Assembly: GCF_900156895.1 (NCBI RefSeq)
Contig: NZ_FTPD01000017.1
Span: forward strand, 199,422-263,421
Direction of reading: 5' to 3'
DNA length: 64,000 bases
Source of the DNA: Mesorhizobium prunaredense
GTDB lineage: Bacteria > Pseudomonadota > Alphaproteobacteria > Rhizobiales > Rhizobiaceae
Positions 27,364 to 34,937 of this stretch are shown piece after piece. A program made the translations under genes and the position numbers. Position 1 is the first letter of the stretch. Every line of letters starts with the position of its first letter. The notes under the pieces were generated by a model that was not told the DNA's origin, ran no database searches, and saw nothing but the letters and a program-made list of their open reading frames with translations.

Positions 27364-28842
27364 TTAGCTTGCGGTATTACCGATGCACACGTATTTGGGT
27401 TCGAGATATTCGGCGAGACCATGCCTTGAGCCCTCGCGGCCGAGCCCGGATTGTTTCCATCCACCAAAGGGTATGGGAGCGCCGGTGAATTTCGGTGTGT
27501 TGACGGCGACCATGCCGTACTCCAACTGATCGGTTAGGCGCATGGCGCGGCTCAGATCTTTTGTGTAAACGTAAGCCGCAAGGCCCATTTCCGAGTTGTT
27601 GGCTCGCGCAAGCACTTCCCCCTCCTCATCGAACGGAAGGACTGCCGCCACCGGCCCAAAGGTCTCTTCCTTCGCGACCAGCATGTCGTCCGTGACATCG
27701 GCGAGAACAGTCGGGGTAACGAAATTGCCCCCGAGAAGACTATCCTGTCCGCCAACAACGATGCGAGCCCCGGAACAAAGAGCTTCGGACACCTGCCGTC
27801 TGCACTTTTCGGCGACGGATGGTCTGGTCATTGGGCCAATATCGACACCGGGTTCGAATCCGTGCCCGACTTTCAGTTTACCGGTGGCCTTCGCAAATTC
27901 TTCCACGAAGCGCTCATAGTTTCCTCGCTGAACATAGATCCTATTGGCTGCCAGGCAGTCCTGACCGGATGTGGCAAATTTGGCTGCTATGCATCCAGCT
28001 ACGGCTGTCTCCAAGGGGGCATCATCGAAAATGATAAAAGGAGCATTGCCCCCGAGCTCAAGTGAAGCCTTCTTCACGGTTTTTGCCGACTGCTCGAGCA
28101 GGATCCGACCGACCTCGGTCGAGCCCGTGAAGGAGAATGCCCGCACATCGCTATGATCCAATAGCCGTTTTGCGAGTGGGGCAGCCTCTCCCGTGATCAC
28201 CTGAAACACGCCAGCGGGCATTCCTGCCTCCTCGGCAAGGCGGGCAAGCGCCAGAGCGGACAAGGGCGTTTCCGGGGCTGGCTTGACAATCATCGTGCAG
28301 CCCGCAGCCAAGGCGGCTCCTGCTTTCCTGGTGATCATCGCCGACGGAAAGTTCCAAGGCGTGATAGCGACCGTCACTCCGACCGGCTGCATCTGCACGG
28401 AGAGCCGGCTGCCCGCAAGATGGCTCGGGATGGTCTCGCCATATGCTCGCTCACCCTCTGCCGCAAACCAGTCAAGAAAGCTGGCGGCATATAAAATCTC
28501 ACCGTGCGCCTCGGTCAATGGTTTGCCTTGTTCAGCGGTCATGATGGTGGAAAGGTCTTCCGCATTCTCGCGCATGCCGGCGGCCCATCTCCGCAGACAT
28601 GCGGCCCGTTCCCAAGGAAGAACATTGCGCCATTGTTCAAACGCAGTCCTCGCGAAGTTGACCGCGTCATCTACATCAGACAGCTCACAGGCAGCCACCT
28701 GAGCCAAGTCCTGGCCAGTAGCCGGGTCAACCACCAAGATCGTTTCAGCCTTGGAGAGCCAAGTTCCATTCACATAGGCGCACTTTTGAAGGAGGTCCTG
28801 CCTTTTGAGCTCCTTTAACGCGGCACTTGCTGTACCTCTCAT
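27364..28842 (-). CDS. NAD(P)-dependent semialdehyde dehydrogenase (GabD/SSADH family)
   Basis: About 492 residues; the ATG at 28842 is preferred (GGTGGGG lies before it), with an alternative ATG 15 bases upstream. Motifs: AEQGKPLTEAHGEI, ITPWNFPSAMITRK, FTGSTEVGRILL, catalytic-base Glu in LELGGNAPFI, catalytic Cys in ATSGQDCLAANRIYVQ, and EETFGPVAAVLPF. These are typical of succinate-semialdehyde dehydrogenase-like enzymes. It oxidises a short semialdehyde to the dicarboxylate in the cytoplasm and is co-transcribed with the class III aminotransferase. Succinate or aspartate semialdehyde are the likely substrates. Confidence 0.87.
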   Translation of the reverse strand: MRGTASAALKELKRQDLLQKCAYVNGTWLSKAETILVVDPATGQDLAQVAACELSDVDDAVNFARTAFEQWRNVLPWERAACLRRWAAGMRENAEDLSTIMTAEQGKPLTEAHGEILYAASFLDWFAAEGERAYGETIPSHLAGSRLSVQMQPVGVTVAITPWNFPSAMITRKAGAALAAGCTMIVKPAPETPLSALALARLAEEAGMPAGVFQVITGEAAPLAKRLLDHSDVRAFSFTGSTEVGRILLEQSAKTVKKASLELGGNAPFIIFDDAPLETAVAGCIAAKFATSGQDCLAANRIYVQRGNYERFVEEFAKATGKLKVGHGFEPGVDIGPMTRPSVAEKCRRQVSEALCSGARIVVGGQDSLLGGNFVTPTVLADVTDDMLVAKEETFGPVAAVLPFDEEGEVLARANNSEMGLAAYVYTKDLSRAMRLTDQLEYGMVAVNTPKFTGAPIPFGGWKQSGLGREGSRHGLAEYLEPKYVCIGNTAS

Positions 28843-29503
28843 CACTAACCCCACCATCGACAGTTCATTTCCGGCAAAATAGCCGCGCAACCGCGGCGAT
28901 TGGCAGCGCGATCGAAGGCTACGAAGACGTTCTCCTGCGAATAAGGGTATGCGACTGAGCTTTTTCGCCGTTTGATCTCTGTCGGCTTATGGGCAAGGTT
29001 CAGCAAGGCGAGATGACAATTGTCACCTGTGGCCAGCCCACGATCACACTTGGCTTGAGAGATCGAACGGTAATTTGCAGTCGGCCACGCCAAGCGGACC
29101 TCTTGCGGGGCTGTTCACTTCGGCTTCGCAGTATACCTCACGATTGTAGTGGCTTCGAAAGGTGGGAAAGTGTGACTGAAAGACCGGTGACCTGGTGGGG
29201 AGATATTGTGCTTAGCTCGTCACTGCGGTTTTACGAAAACAGATTGGGAAGATCCCAAAAACCACACTAAGTCAGAAATCTTCTTGCCAAAGATATTTCT
29301 ACTGCACTCGCAATGGGTGACAACCGCTTCCCAGGCGACGATAGAACCAGGGAAGAGGATTTGCTGCGCGAGCGACCGCAAAAATGCAGATCTTGTGCGG
29401 CATCACGGGCTGGGCAGCACAACCCCATCGTCCGAGGCGTGCTACCTTGTGAAGAACACAAAAGGACTTGGAAAAGCAACAGCCCGATGTTGGGGAGCCC
29501 ACG
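28843..29503. other. Divergent intergenic region of about 660 bases
   Basis: Between the minus-strand semialdehyde dehydrogenase operon and the plus-strand malyl-CoA lyase operon, so it should contain both promoters. A perfect 12-bp palindrome lies at 29014-29025. A weak right-half match to the shared operator (GGATTTGCTGCG) lies at 29357-29368. No gene recognised. Confidence 0.4.
29014..29025. promoter_or_regulatory. Perfect palindrome TGACAATTGTCA
   Basis: A 12-bp perfect inverted repeat in the divergent region, 172 bp from the minus-strand start and about 480 bp from the plus-strand start. It resembles a homodimeric repressor operator. No partner regulator can be named. Confidence 0.3.
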
Positions 29504-30463
29504 ATGAGCCACACGATCAACCACCTGAAGAAACTACGGCTGCAGCGCAGCGAGTTGGCCGTTCCCGGCTCCAGCCCGGAGATGATCGACAAGGCGGCGA
29601 ACAGCGCCGCCGACTTCATCTTCCTCGACATCGAGGACGCGGTCGCCCCGCCTGACAAGGAACGCGCCCGCAAGAACATTATCCAGGCGCTCAACGACAT
29701 CGACTGGCGCGCCAAGGGCAAGACCGTCTCGGTGCGTATCAACGGCCTGGACACGCACTATATGTATCGCGACGTGGTCGACGTCATGGAACAGGCCGGT
29801 GACCGGCTCGACACCATCCTGGTGCCGAAGGTCGGCGTGCCGGCCGACCTCTACATGGTCGAGGCCATGGTCAACCAGATCGAGATGGCTAAAGGTTTCA
29901 AGACCCGTGTCGGCCTTGAAGCGCTGATCGAGACCGCGCTCGGCATGGCCAATGTGGAGGCGATAGCCGCCACGCCCGGCCGGCTGGAGGCGATGCATTT
30001 CGGCGTTGCCGACTATGCGGCCAGCAACAAGGCGCGCACCGTCAACATCGGCGGGCTGAACCCCGACTATCCTGGCGACCAGTGGCATTTCGCACTGTCG
30101 CGGATGACTGTCGCCTGCCGCGCCTACGGCTTGCGCGCCATCGACGGACCGTTCGGCGACTTCTCCGACCCGGAAGGCTACAAGGGAGCCGCCAGGCGTG
30201 CCGCAGCGCTCGGCATCGAAGGCAAATGGGCGATCCATCCCTCGCAGATCGCTTTGGCCAACGACGTCTTCTCGCCGCCGGAAAAGGAGGTCACGCGTGC
30301 CAGGCGCATTCTTGAGGTGCTGAAGGAAGCGGAGGCACTCGGCAAGGGAGCCGCGGCGCTCGATGGCAAGATGATCGACGCGGCTTCCGAGCGCATGGCG
30401 CGCAACGTGCTGGCGGTTAACGAGGCGATCGAGCGCGCCGGCCAGGCGCAGGCGACGCACTGA
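29504..30463 (+). CDS. mcl: Malyl-CoA lyase (L-malyl-CoA / beta-methylmalyl-CoA lyase)
   Basis: 319 residues from the ATG at 29504. A CitE/HpcH-fold aldolase: acidic metal motif FLDIEDAV (about 40-47), VRINGLDTHYMYRD (77-90), ILVPKVG (106-111), ALIETALGM (140-148) and MHFGVADYAA. This matches Mcl1-type lyases rather than citrate-lyase beta subunits. It interconverts L-malyl-CoA with acetyl-CoA plus glyoxylate (and may also cleave beta-methylmalyl-CoA). It is followed after 18 bp by both subunits of malate-CoA ligase, so the operon can interconvert malate with glyoxylate and acetyl-CoA. Other serine-cycle genes are absent from the window. Base composition here is more GC-rich and codon use more regular than in neighbouring genes. 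Confidence 0.92.
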   Translation: MSHTINHLKKLRLQRSELAVPGSSPEMIDKAANSAADFIFLDIEDAVAPPDKERARKNIIQALNDIDWRAKGKTVSVRINGLDTHYMYRDVVDVMEQAGDRLDTILVPKVGVPADLYMVEAMVNQIEMAKGFKTRVGLEALIETALGMANVEAIAATPGRLEAMHFGVADYAASNKARTVNIGGLNPDYPGDQWHFALSRMTVACRAYGLRAIDGPFGDFSDPEGYKGAARRAAALGIEGKWAIHPSQIALANDVFSPPEKEVTRARRILEVLKEAEALGKGAAALDGKMIDAASERMARNVLAVNEAIERAGQAQATH

Positions 30464-30481
30464 GATTTCCTGGGAGGAAAG

Positions 30482-31666
30482 ATGGACATTCACGAATACC
30501 AGGCCAAGGAACTGCTCGCCCGTCACGGCGTGCACGTACCGCGCGGCGGTCTGGCCTATAGTCCGGAGCAGGCGACCTACCGTGCTAGCGAGATCGGTGG
30601 CGGCAAATGGGTGGTCAAGGCGCAGATCCATTCCGGCGCGCGCGGCAAGGCTGGTGGCATCCGCATCTGCACGTCCGACCAGGAAGTGTCCGATGCCGCC
30701 GAGGCGATGCTGGGGAGGAAGCTGGTGACGCATCAGACGGGGCCGCGCGGCAAGTTGGTGTCGCGGCTCTATGTCGAAGAGACCGTCGACATTCGCCAGG
30801 AAATCTATCTCGCCTTTGTTCTCGACCGTAAAGCCGAGCGGGTGATGATCGTCGCGTCTGCGTCCGGCGGCATGGAGATCGAAGAGATCGCCGAAAAGCA
30901 GCCAGATTCAATCATTCGCGCGACTGTCGACCCTGGCGCTGGGATGCAGCACTATCAGGCGCGCGAGATCGCCTTCGGGCTTGGTCTCGAAAACAACCTG
31001 ATTGGCAAGGCGACCGAAACCCTGCTTGGTTGCTACCGCGTGTTTCGCGACTACGACGCCTCGATGCTGGAGATCAATCCGCTGGTCGTCACGCGTGACG
31101 GCAATCTGATGGCACTGGACGCCAAAATGTCGTTCGATGAGAACGCGCTGTTTCGTCGTCCCCAAATTTCCGAACTGCGCGACAAGTCGCAGGAGGATCC
31201 GCGCGAAACCTTTGCCAGCGACCGTGGCCTGTCCTATGTCGGCCTCGACGGCAATATCGGCTGCATCATCAATGGCGCCGGGCTCGCCATGGCAACCATG
31301 GACATGATCAAGATCGCCGGCGGCGAGCCGGCCAACTTCCTCGACATCGGCGGCGGCGCCTCGCCCGAGCGGGTTGCGAAATCGTTCCGCGCCGTCCTTG
31401 GTGACAAGAATGTCAAGACCATCCTGGTCAACATCTTCGCCGGCATCAATCGCTGCGACTGGGTCGCCGAGGGTGTTGTCAAGGCAATCCGCGAAGTCGG
31501 CGTAAACGTCCCGTTGGTGGTGCGGTTGGCCGGCACCAAGGTCGAGGAAGGGCGCCGCATCCTGGCCGATTCCGGCGAGGCGGTGATTGTCGCCGAAACA
31601 CTGGCCGAAGCCGCCGACAAGGCCGTCGCCGCCTGGCGGTCCGCCACGATGAGAAAATCAGGCTGA
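30482..31666 (+). CDS. mtkA: Malate-CoA ligase subunit beta
   Basis: 394 residues, preceded by GGGAGGAAAG. It has an ATP-grasp N-terminal region ([34 protein letters not shown]) and a C-terminal CoA-ligase domain ([52 protein letters not shown]). It is homologous to succinyl-CoA synthetase beta, but placed directly after malyl-CoA lyase, the arrangement of mtkA. It activates malate with CoA at the expense of ATP, together with MtkB. Eight codons from the stop of mcl, same operon. Confidence 0.9.
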   Translation: MDIHEYQAKELLARHGVHVPRGGLAYSPEQATYRASEIGGGKWVVKAQIHSGARGKAGGIRICTSDQEVSDAAEAMLGRKLVTHQTGPRGKLVSRLYVEETVDIRQEIYLAFVLDRKAERVMIVASASGGMEIEEIAEKQPDSIIRATVDPGAGMQHYQAREIAFGLGLENNLIGKATETLLGCYRVFRDYDASMLEINPLVVTRDGNLMALDAKMSFDENALFRRPQISELRDKSQEDPRETFASDRGLSYVGLDGNIGCIINGAGLAMATMDMIKIAGGEPANFLDIGGGASPERVAKSFRAVLGDKNVKTILVNIFAGINRCDWVAEGVVKAIREVGVNVPLVVRLAGTKVEEGRRILADSGEAVIVAETLAEAADKAVAAWRSATMRKSG

Positions 31667-31676
31667 GGGGACGAGA

Positions 31677-32576
31677 ATGGCAATTCTGCTCAACCGGGAC
31701 ACCCGCGCAATCGTGCAGGGATTCACCGGCAAGATCGGCAGTTTTCACGCCGAGGATATGAAGCGTTACGGCACCAATGTGGTCGGCGGCGTCACACCCG
31801 GCAAGGGCGGCCAGACACATCTCGGCCTGCCGGTGTTCAACACCGTCAAGGGCGCGGTGCGTGAAACCGGAGCCGATGCGAGCATCGTCTTCGTGCCGCC
31901 GCCCTTCGCCGCCGATTCGATCATGGAGGCGGCGGACGCCGGCATCAAGTTCTGCGTCTGCATCACCGACGGCATTCCCTCGCAGGACATGATGCGGGTG
32001 AAGCGCTACATGCGCCGCTACCGCTTCGAGGACCGCATGCGGCTGATCGGGCCGAACTGCGCCGGCATCATCACGCCCGGCCAGGCGCTGATGGGCATCA
32101 TGCCGGGCAGCATCTATCTTCCCGGCCGCGTCGGCATCGTCGGCCGCTCCGGCACGCTGGGCTACGAGGCGGCATCACAGATGAAGGCGCTGGGCATCGG
32201 CGTCTCGACCAGCGTCGGTATCGGCGGCGATCCGATCAACGGCTCCTCCTTCAAGGACATCCTGGAACTGTTCGAACAGGACGACGACACCGACGCCGTG
32301 GTGATGATCGGCGAGATCGGCGGCCCACAGGAAGCCGAAGCCGCGCTCTGGGCGCGCGATAACATGCGCAAGCCGCTGATCGCCTACATCGCCGGGCTTT
32401 CCGCGCCGAAAGGCCGCCGCATGGGCCATGCCGGCGCAATCATCTCCGCCTTCGGCGAGTCTGCTCAAGAGAAGGTCGAGATCCTGAAGGATGCCGGCGT
32501 CATCATCGTGCCGACGCCAGCTTCCTTCGGCGAGGTTGTTGCCGGCGTGATAGCGGATCGGACGAAGGCAGCATAG
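31677..32576 (+). CDS. mtkB: Malate-CoA ligase subunit alpha
   Basis: 299 residues with the succinyl-CoA synthetase alpha fold. It has the N-terminal CoA-binding Rossmann domain (QGFTGKIGSFHAEDMKRYGT, GGVTPGKGGQTHLG), GPNCAGIITPGQALMGIMPG and GRSGTLGYEA. The active-site His that is phosphorylated is in GRRMGHAGAII (about 250). It pairs with the beta subunit encoded 10 bp upstream. With malyl-CoA lyase it links malate and glyoxylate plus acetyl-CoA. Gene order and the malyl-CoA lyase neighbour favour malate over succinate as substrate. Confidence 0.9.
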   Translation: MAILLNRDTRAIVQGFTGKIGSFHAEDMKRYGTNVVGGVTPGKGGQTHLGLPVFNTVKGAVRETGADASIVFVPPPFAADSIMEAADAGIKFCVCITDGIPSQDMMRVKRYMRRYRFEDRMRLIGPNCAGIITPGQALMGIMPGSIYLPGRVGIVGRSGTLGYEAASQMKALGIGVSTSVGIGGDPINGSSFKDILELFEQDDDTDAVVMIGEIGGPQEAEAALWARDNMRKPLIAYIAGLSAPKGRRMGHAGAIISAFGESAQEKVEILKDAGVIIVPTPASFGEVVAGVIADRTKAA

Positions 32577-32633
32577 CGCATGTGCCTAGCCCTTTCACTA
32601 TGGGAGGCGAAACTGCGCCTAGAGCCCAGATAA

Positions 32634-32648
32634 CGCAGGTTTTCTGCG
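32634..32648. promoter_or_regulatory. Palindromic operator-like site, copy 4
   Basis: CGCAGGTTTTCTGCG, perfect inverted repeat arms CGCAG/CTGCG around a five-base centre, 125 bp before the M24 gene at 32773. One of the two best copies in the window. Confidence 0.65.
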
Positions 32649-32772
32649 ATTAGACAAAGAGGTCCGCGTGAAGCGGGCCTCTGAAGCGTGCTAGGTTGGG
32701 AACCAGCACGGATTGGGCATGGAAAAGAATGCTTGGTCCATCAGCCAACCTAGGTGCAGAGGACGACTATAA

Positions 32773-33954
32773 ATGGACTTTGAGAAACCCTTTCAGCCGT
32801 CGGAGTATCGACGCCGTGTCCAGGACGTGAAGAGGCGGATGGAGGAAGCAGGATTCGACCTGCTAATCTGCCAGGACCCCGCCAATATGTGCTGGCTGAC
32901 CGGCTATGACGCCTGGTCCTTCTACACGCCTCAAGTGGTTCTATTGCACCTGAAATCGGACACGCCGATTTGGATAGGGCGGCTGGTCGACGTGAACGGC
33001 GCTCGTGCCACGACGGACTTGCCTGCTGACAATATTATCAATTTTTCCGACGACCGACTTCATCATGTGGAGCTGCATCCCTACGACGAAGTCAGCGAAA
33101 TCATCAAATCCCGCGGTTGGGGATCTGATCGCATAGGGGTTGAGCTCGATGCGCATTTTTATACAGCGCGTGCGCATCAGCACCTTGTCAACGGCCTTCC
33201 AAATGCAAAGTTCTCTGACAGCCGCGGCCTCGTTAATTGGGCCCGACTTGTCAAATCCGACGCCGAACTCGTCTACATGAGGGAAGCGGGTCGGATTGTC
33301 AGCCACACGATGCGCCAAGCGATAAATAATCTGAGGCCAGGAGTTCCTGAATACGAAATCGTCGCTCAGATTTATGCCGATCAGACAAGAGGCGTTGATG
33401 GGAAGTACGGTGATTATACAAGCCTCTGTCCATTGATCCAAGTTGACGAGAAGACGAACGCTCCACACCTCACATGGTCGGACAAGCCCCTGCCCAAGTC
33501 GGGGCTGGTTCTCCTGGAGATTGGAGCGGCCAGGCGCCATTATCACGCGCCTCTGACGCGTACGGTCTACATGGGAAAGCCACCTAAGGAGGCCCAGCAC
33601 CTCGCCAATGCCATCATCGAAGGTGGCGACGCTGTCCTCGAAATGGCGAAACCGGGCGTAGTCGTCGACGAACTGAATACCGTTTGGCTGGACGTCTTGA
33701 ACCGCCACGGATACGTCAAAAAGGGCCGTTCCGGCTACTCAATCGGCATGAACTTCCCGCCGGACTGGGGTGAGCGCACGGTGAGCATTCGGTCAGGCGA
33801 AAAGACGGTGCTCCAGGCGGGAATGTGCTTCCATTTCCAATCAGGGGTGAGGCCTCCTGCCTTCGGAGCCGCCATCTCGGAGTCGTTTGTTGTTACCGAT
33901 AAGGGCGGCGAGCGGCTGGCCGATGTCGCCCGCGAGCTAATAGTCGTGGACTAG
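32773..33954 (+). CDS. M24-family ectoine hydrolase-like protein (EutD/DoeA type), copy 3
   Basis: 393 residues, aligned without large gaps to copy 1 at 7355 (for example FDLLICQDPANMCWLTGYDAWSFYTPQ and SGYSIGMNFPPDWGERTVSIRSGEK). Creatinase N-domain followed by the M24 domain. Metal-ligand positions of classical M24 peptidases are not all obvious, as in EutD, which works without a catalytic metal. The leader contains the shared palindrome. The next gene downstream is a dimethylglycine-dehydrogenase-like protein about 1 kb away. Likely a cytoplasmic amidohydrolase opening ectoine or cleaving a creatine-like or proline-like amide. Confidence 0.8.
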   Translation: MDFEKPFQPSEYRRRVQDVKRRMEEAGFDLLICQDPANMCWLTGYDAWSFYTPQVVLLHLKSDTPIWIGRLVDVNGARATTDLPADNIINFSDDRLHHVELHPYDEVSEIIKSRGWGSDRIGVELDAHFYTARAHQHLVNGLPNAKFSDSRGLVNWARLVKSDAELVYMREAGRIVSHTMRQAINNLRPGVPEYEIVAQIYADQTRGVDGKYGDYTSLCPLIQVDEKTNAPHLTWSDKPLPKSGLVLLEIGAARRHYHAPLTRTVYMGKPPKEAQHLANAIIEGGDAVLEMAKPGVVVDELNTVWLDVLNRHGYVKKGRSGYSIGMNFPPDWGERTVSIRSGEKTVLQAGMCFHFQSGVRPPAFGAAISESFVVTDKGGERLADVARELIVVD

Positions 33955-34937
33955 CAAAAAAGCTTCTGGCGTTTGTCTACTCAGCCGGATTGGGAAGGTA
34001 CACTGAAGTGCTTCGCTCCCAATCCAGCTTCAGCACTGAGTTTGTGGTGGGGCGGTCCCGGACGGCCAGGAGACGCAAGTCCCGGCGCAGTGTCTTGGCT
34101 CGTCGGTGGTCATCGAAGTGCCTAGCGCGGAGTGCGGGCCGCGCTATTCGTCGTCGGTAACAACCTCACCAGCAAGCGTTGCAGGACGGCGGGGCCGAAC
34201 TCCGAGGATGATTTCCCCTGCGCAGACCTCGCCCCTATAGCTAAAACAGACAAAGGCGCACGTTTGTCGTCTCGCCAAGACAGTCGGAGAGTCGACGTTT
34301 GGCTTCGTGTCTTCTTGACGAAGCTTATCCTTGAAGACGAGCGCGTTTGCATCGGAAGCGGATCCAGTCACATCGGCTGCTTGACCGCTCCTTTCCTCGG
34401 CGCTCCCTTTCCCTGGTGTCGCCAAGGTGACGAGCTCGATTTTATGTGGGCTTTTGCGCACGCCCTTCAGCTCTGATGTCCCCCAAGATCGCGTCGACGC
34501 ACGGCTCTAATCAAAGACGGTGTCGGCAACTTTCCACATAATCCGGCGATCCACAGCCGCGGAGGCTCATGCGCATGCTGTAGGGATTCTTATCGGACCC
34601 GCCAAGGGCCAGGGGGATCGAGAGCCGCGGTCGCAGAGACTGTGCAGCGACGACCTGGCGCCCGACGCGCCGTGCAAGGTTCGCGCCGCGCGCATTCGGT
34701 GGTTTGTGCCCGCCGTCCCGTGCGCGCGATAATTCGGCGCTGAAGTTGAGGAATACGCAGAAGGACACCGCTTTCGAGCCCATTTAGCGTCATCTCCACG
34801 AGCGTCGCCCCCTAGTCTGTTGAAAAGGGACGGACTTTGGACGTGGGCTGGAAATGCGCTGAAGCGCTGCATCAAAGCTCAAGCTGAATTGTCGCAACAC
34901 TTTGCCGCTCCTTCTCCGAGAACGAACAAGGATACAT
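33955..34937. other. About 980 bases without a recognisable gene
   Basis: The minus strand has overlapping open frames at 34122-34461 and 34511-34799 but their translations match nothing I know and are biased toward Arg/Ala/Ser. A possible ribosome site (CAAGGA) at 34928-34932 belongs to the next gene. Perhaps contains further decayed sequence. Confidence 0.35.

Noticed and set aside
29354..29368. AGAGGATTTGCTGCG before malyl-CoA lyase as an operator copy
   Set aside because: Right half matches but the left arm has three mismatches, so the palindrome is lost.
29534..30733. Long 399-codon open frame on the minus strand
   Set aside because: It is antisense to malyl-CoA lyase and mtkA, a product of GC-rich codon use; no protein features.
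34122..34461. Overlapping minus-strand frames as small genes
   Set aside because: Composition is biased and no motif or neighbour supports them.
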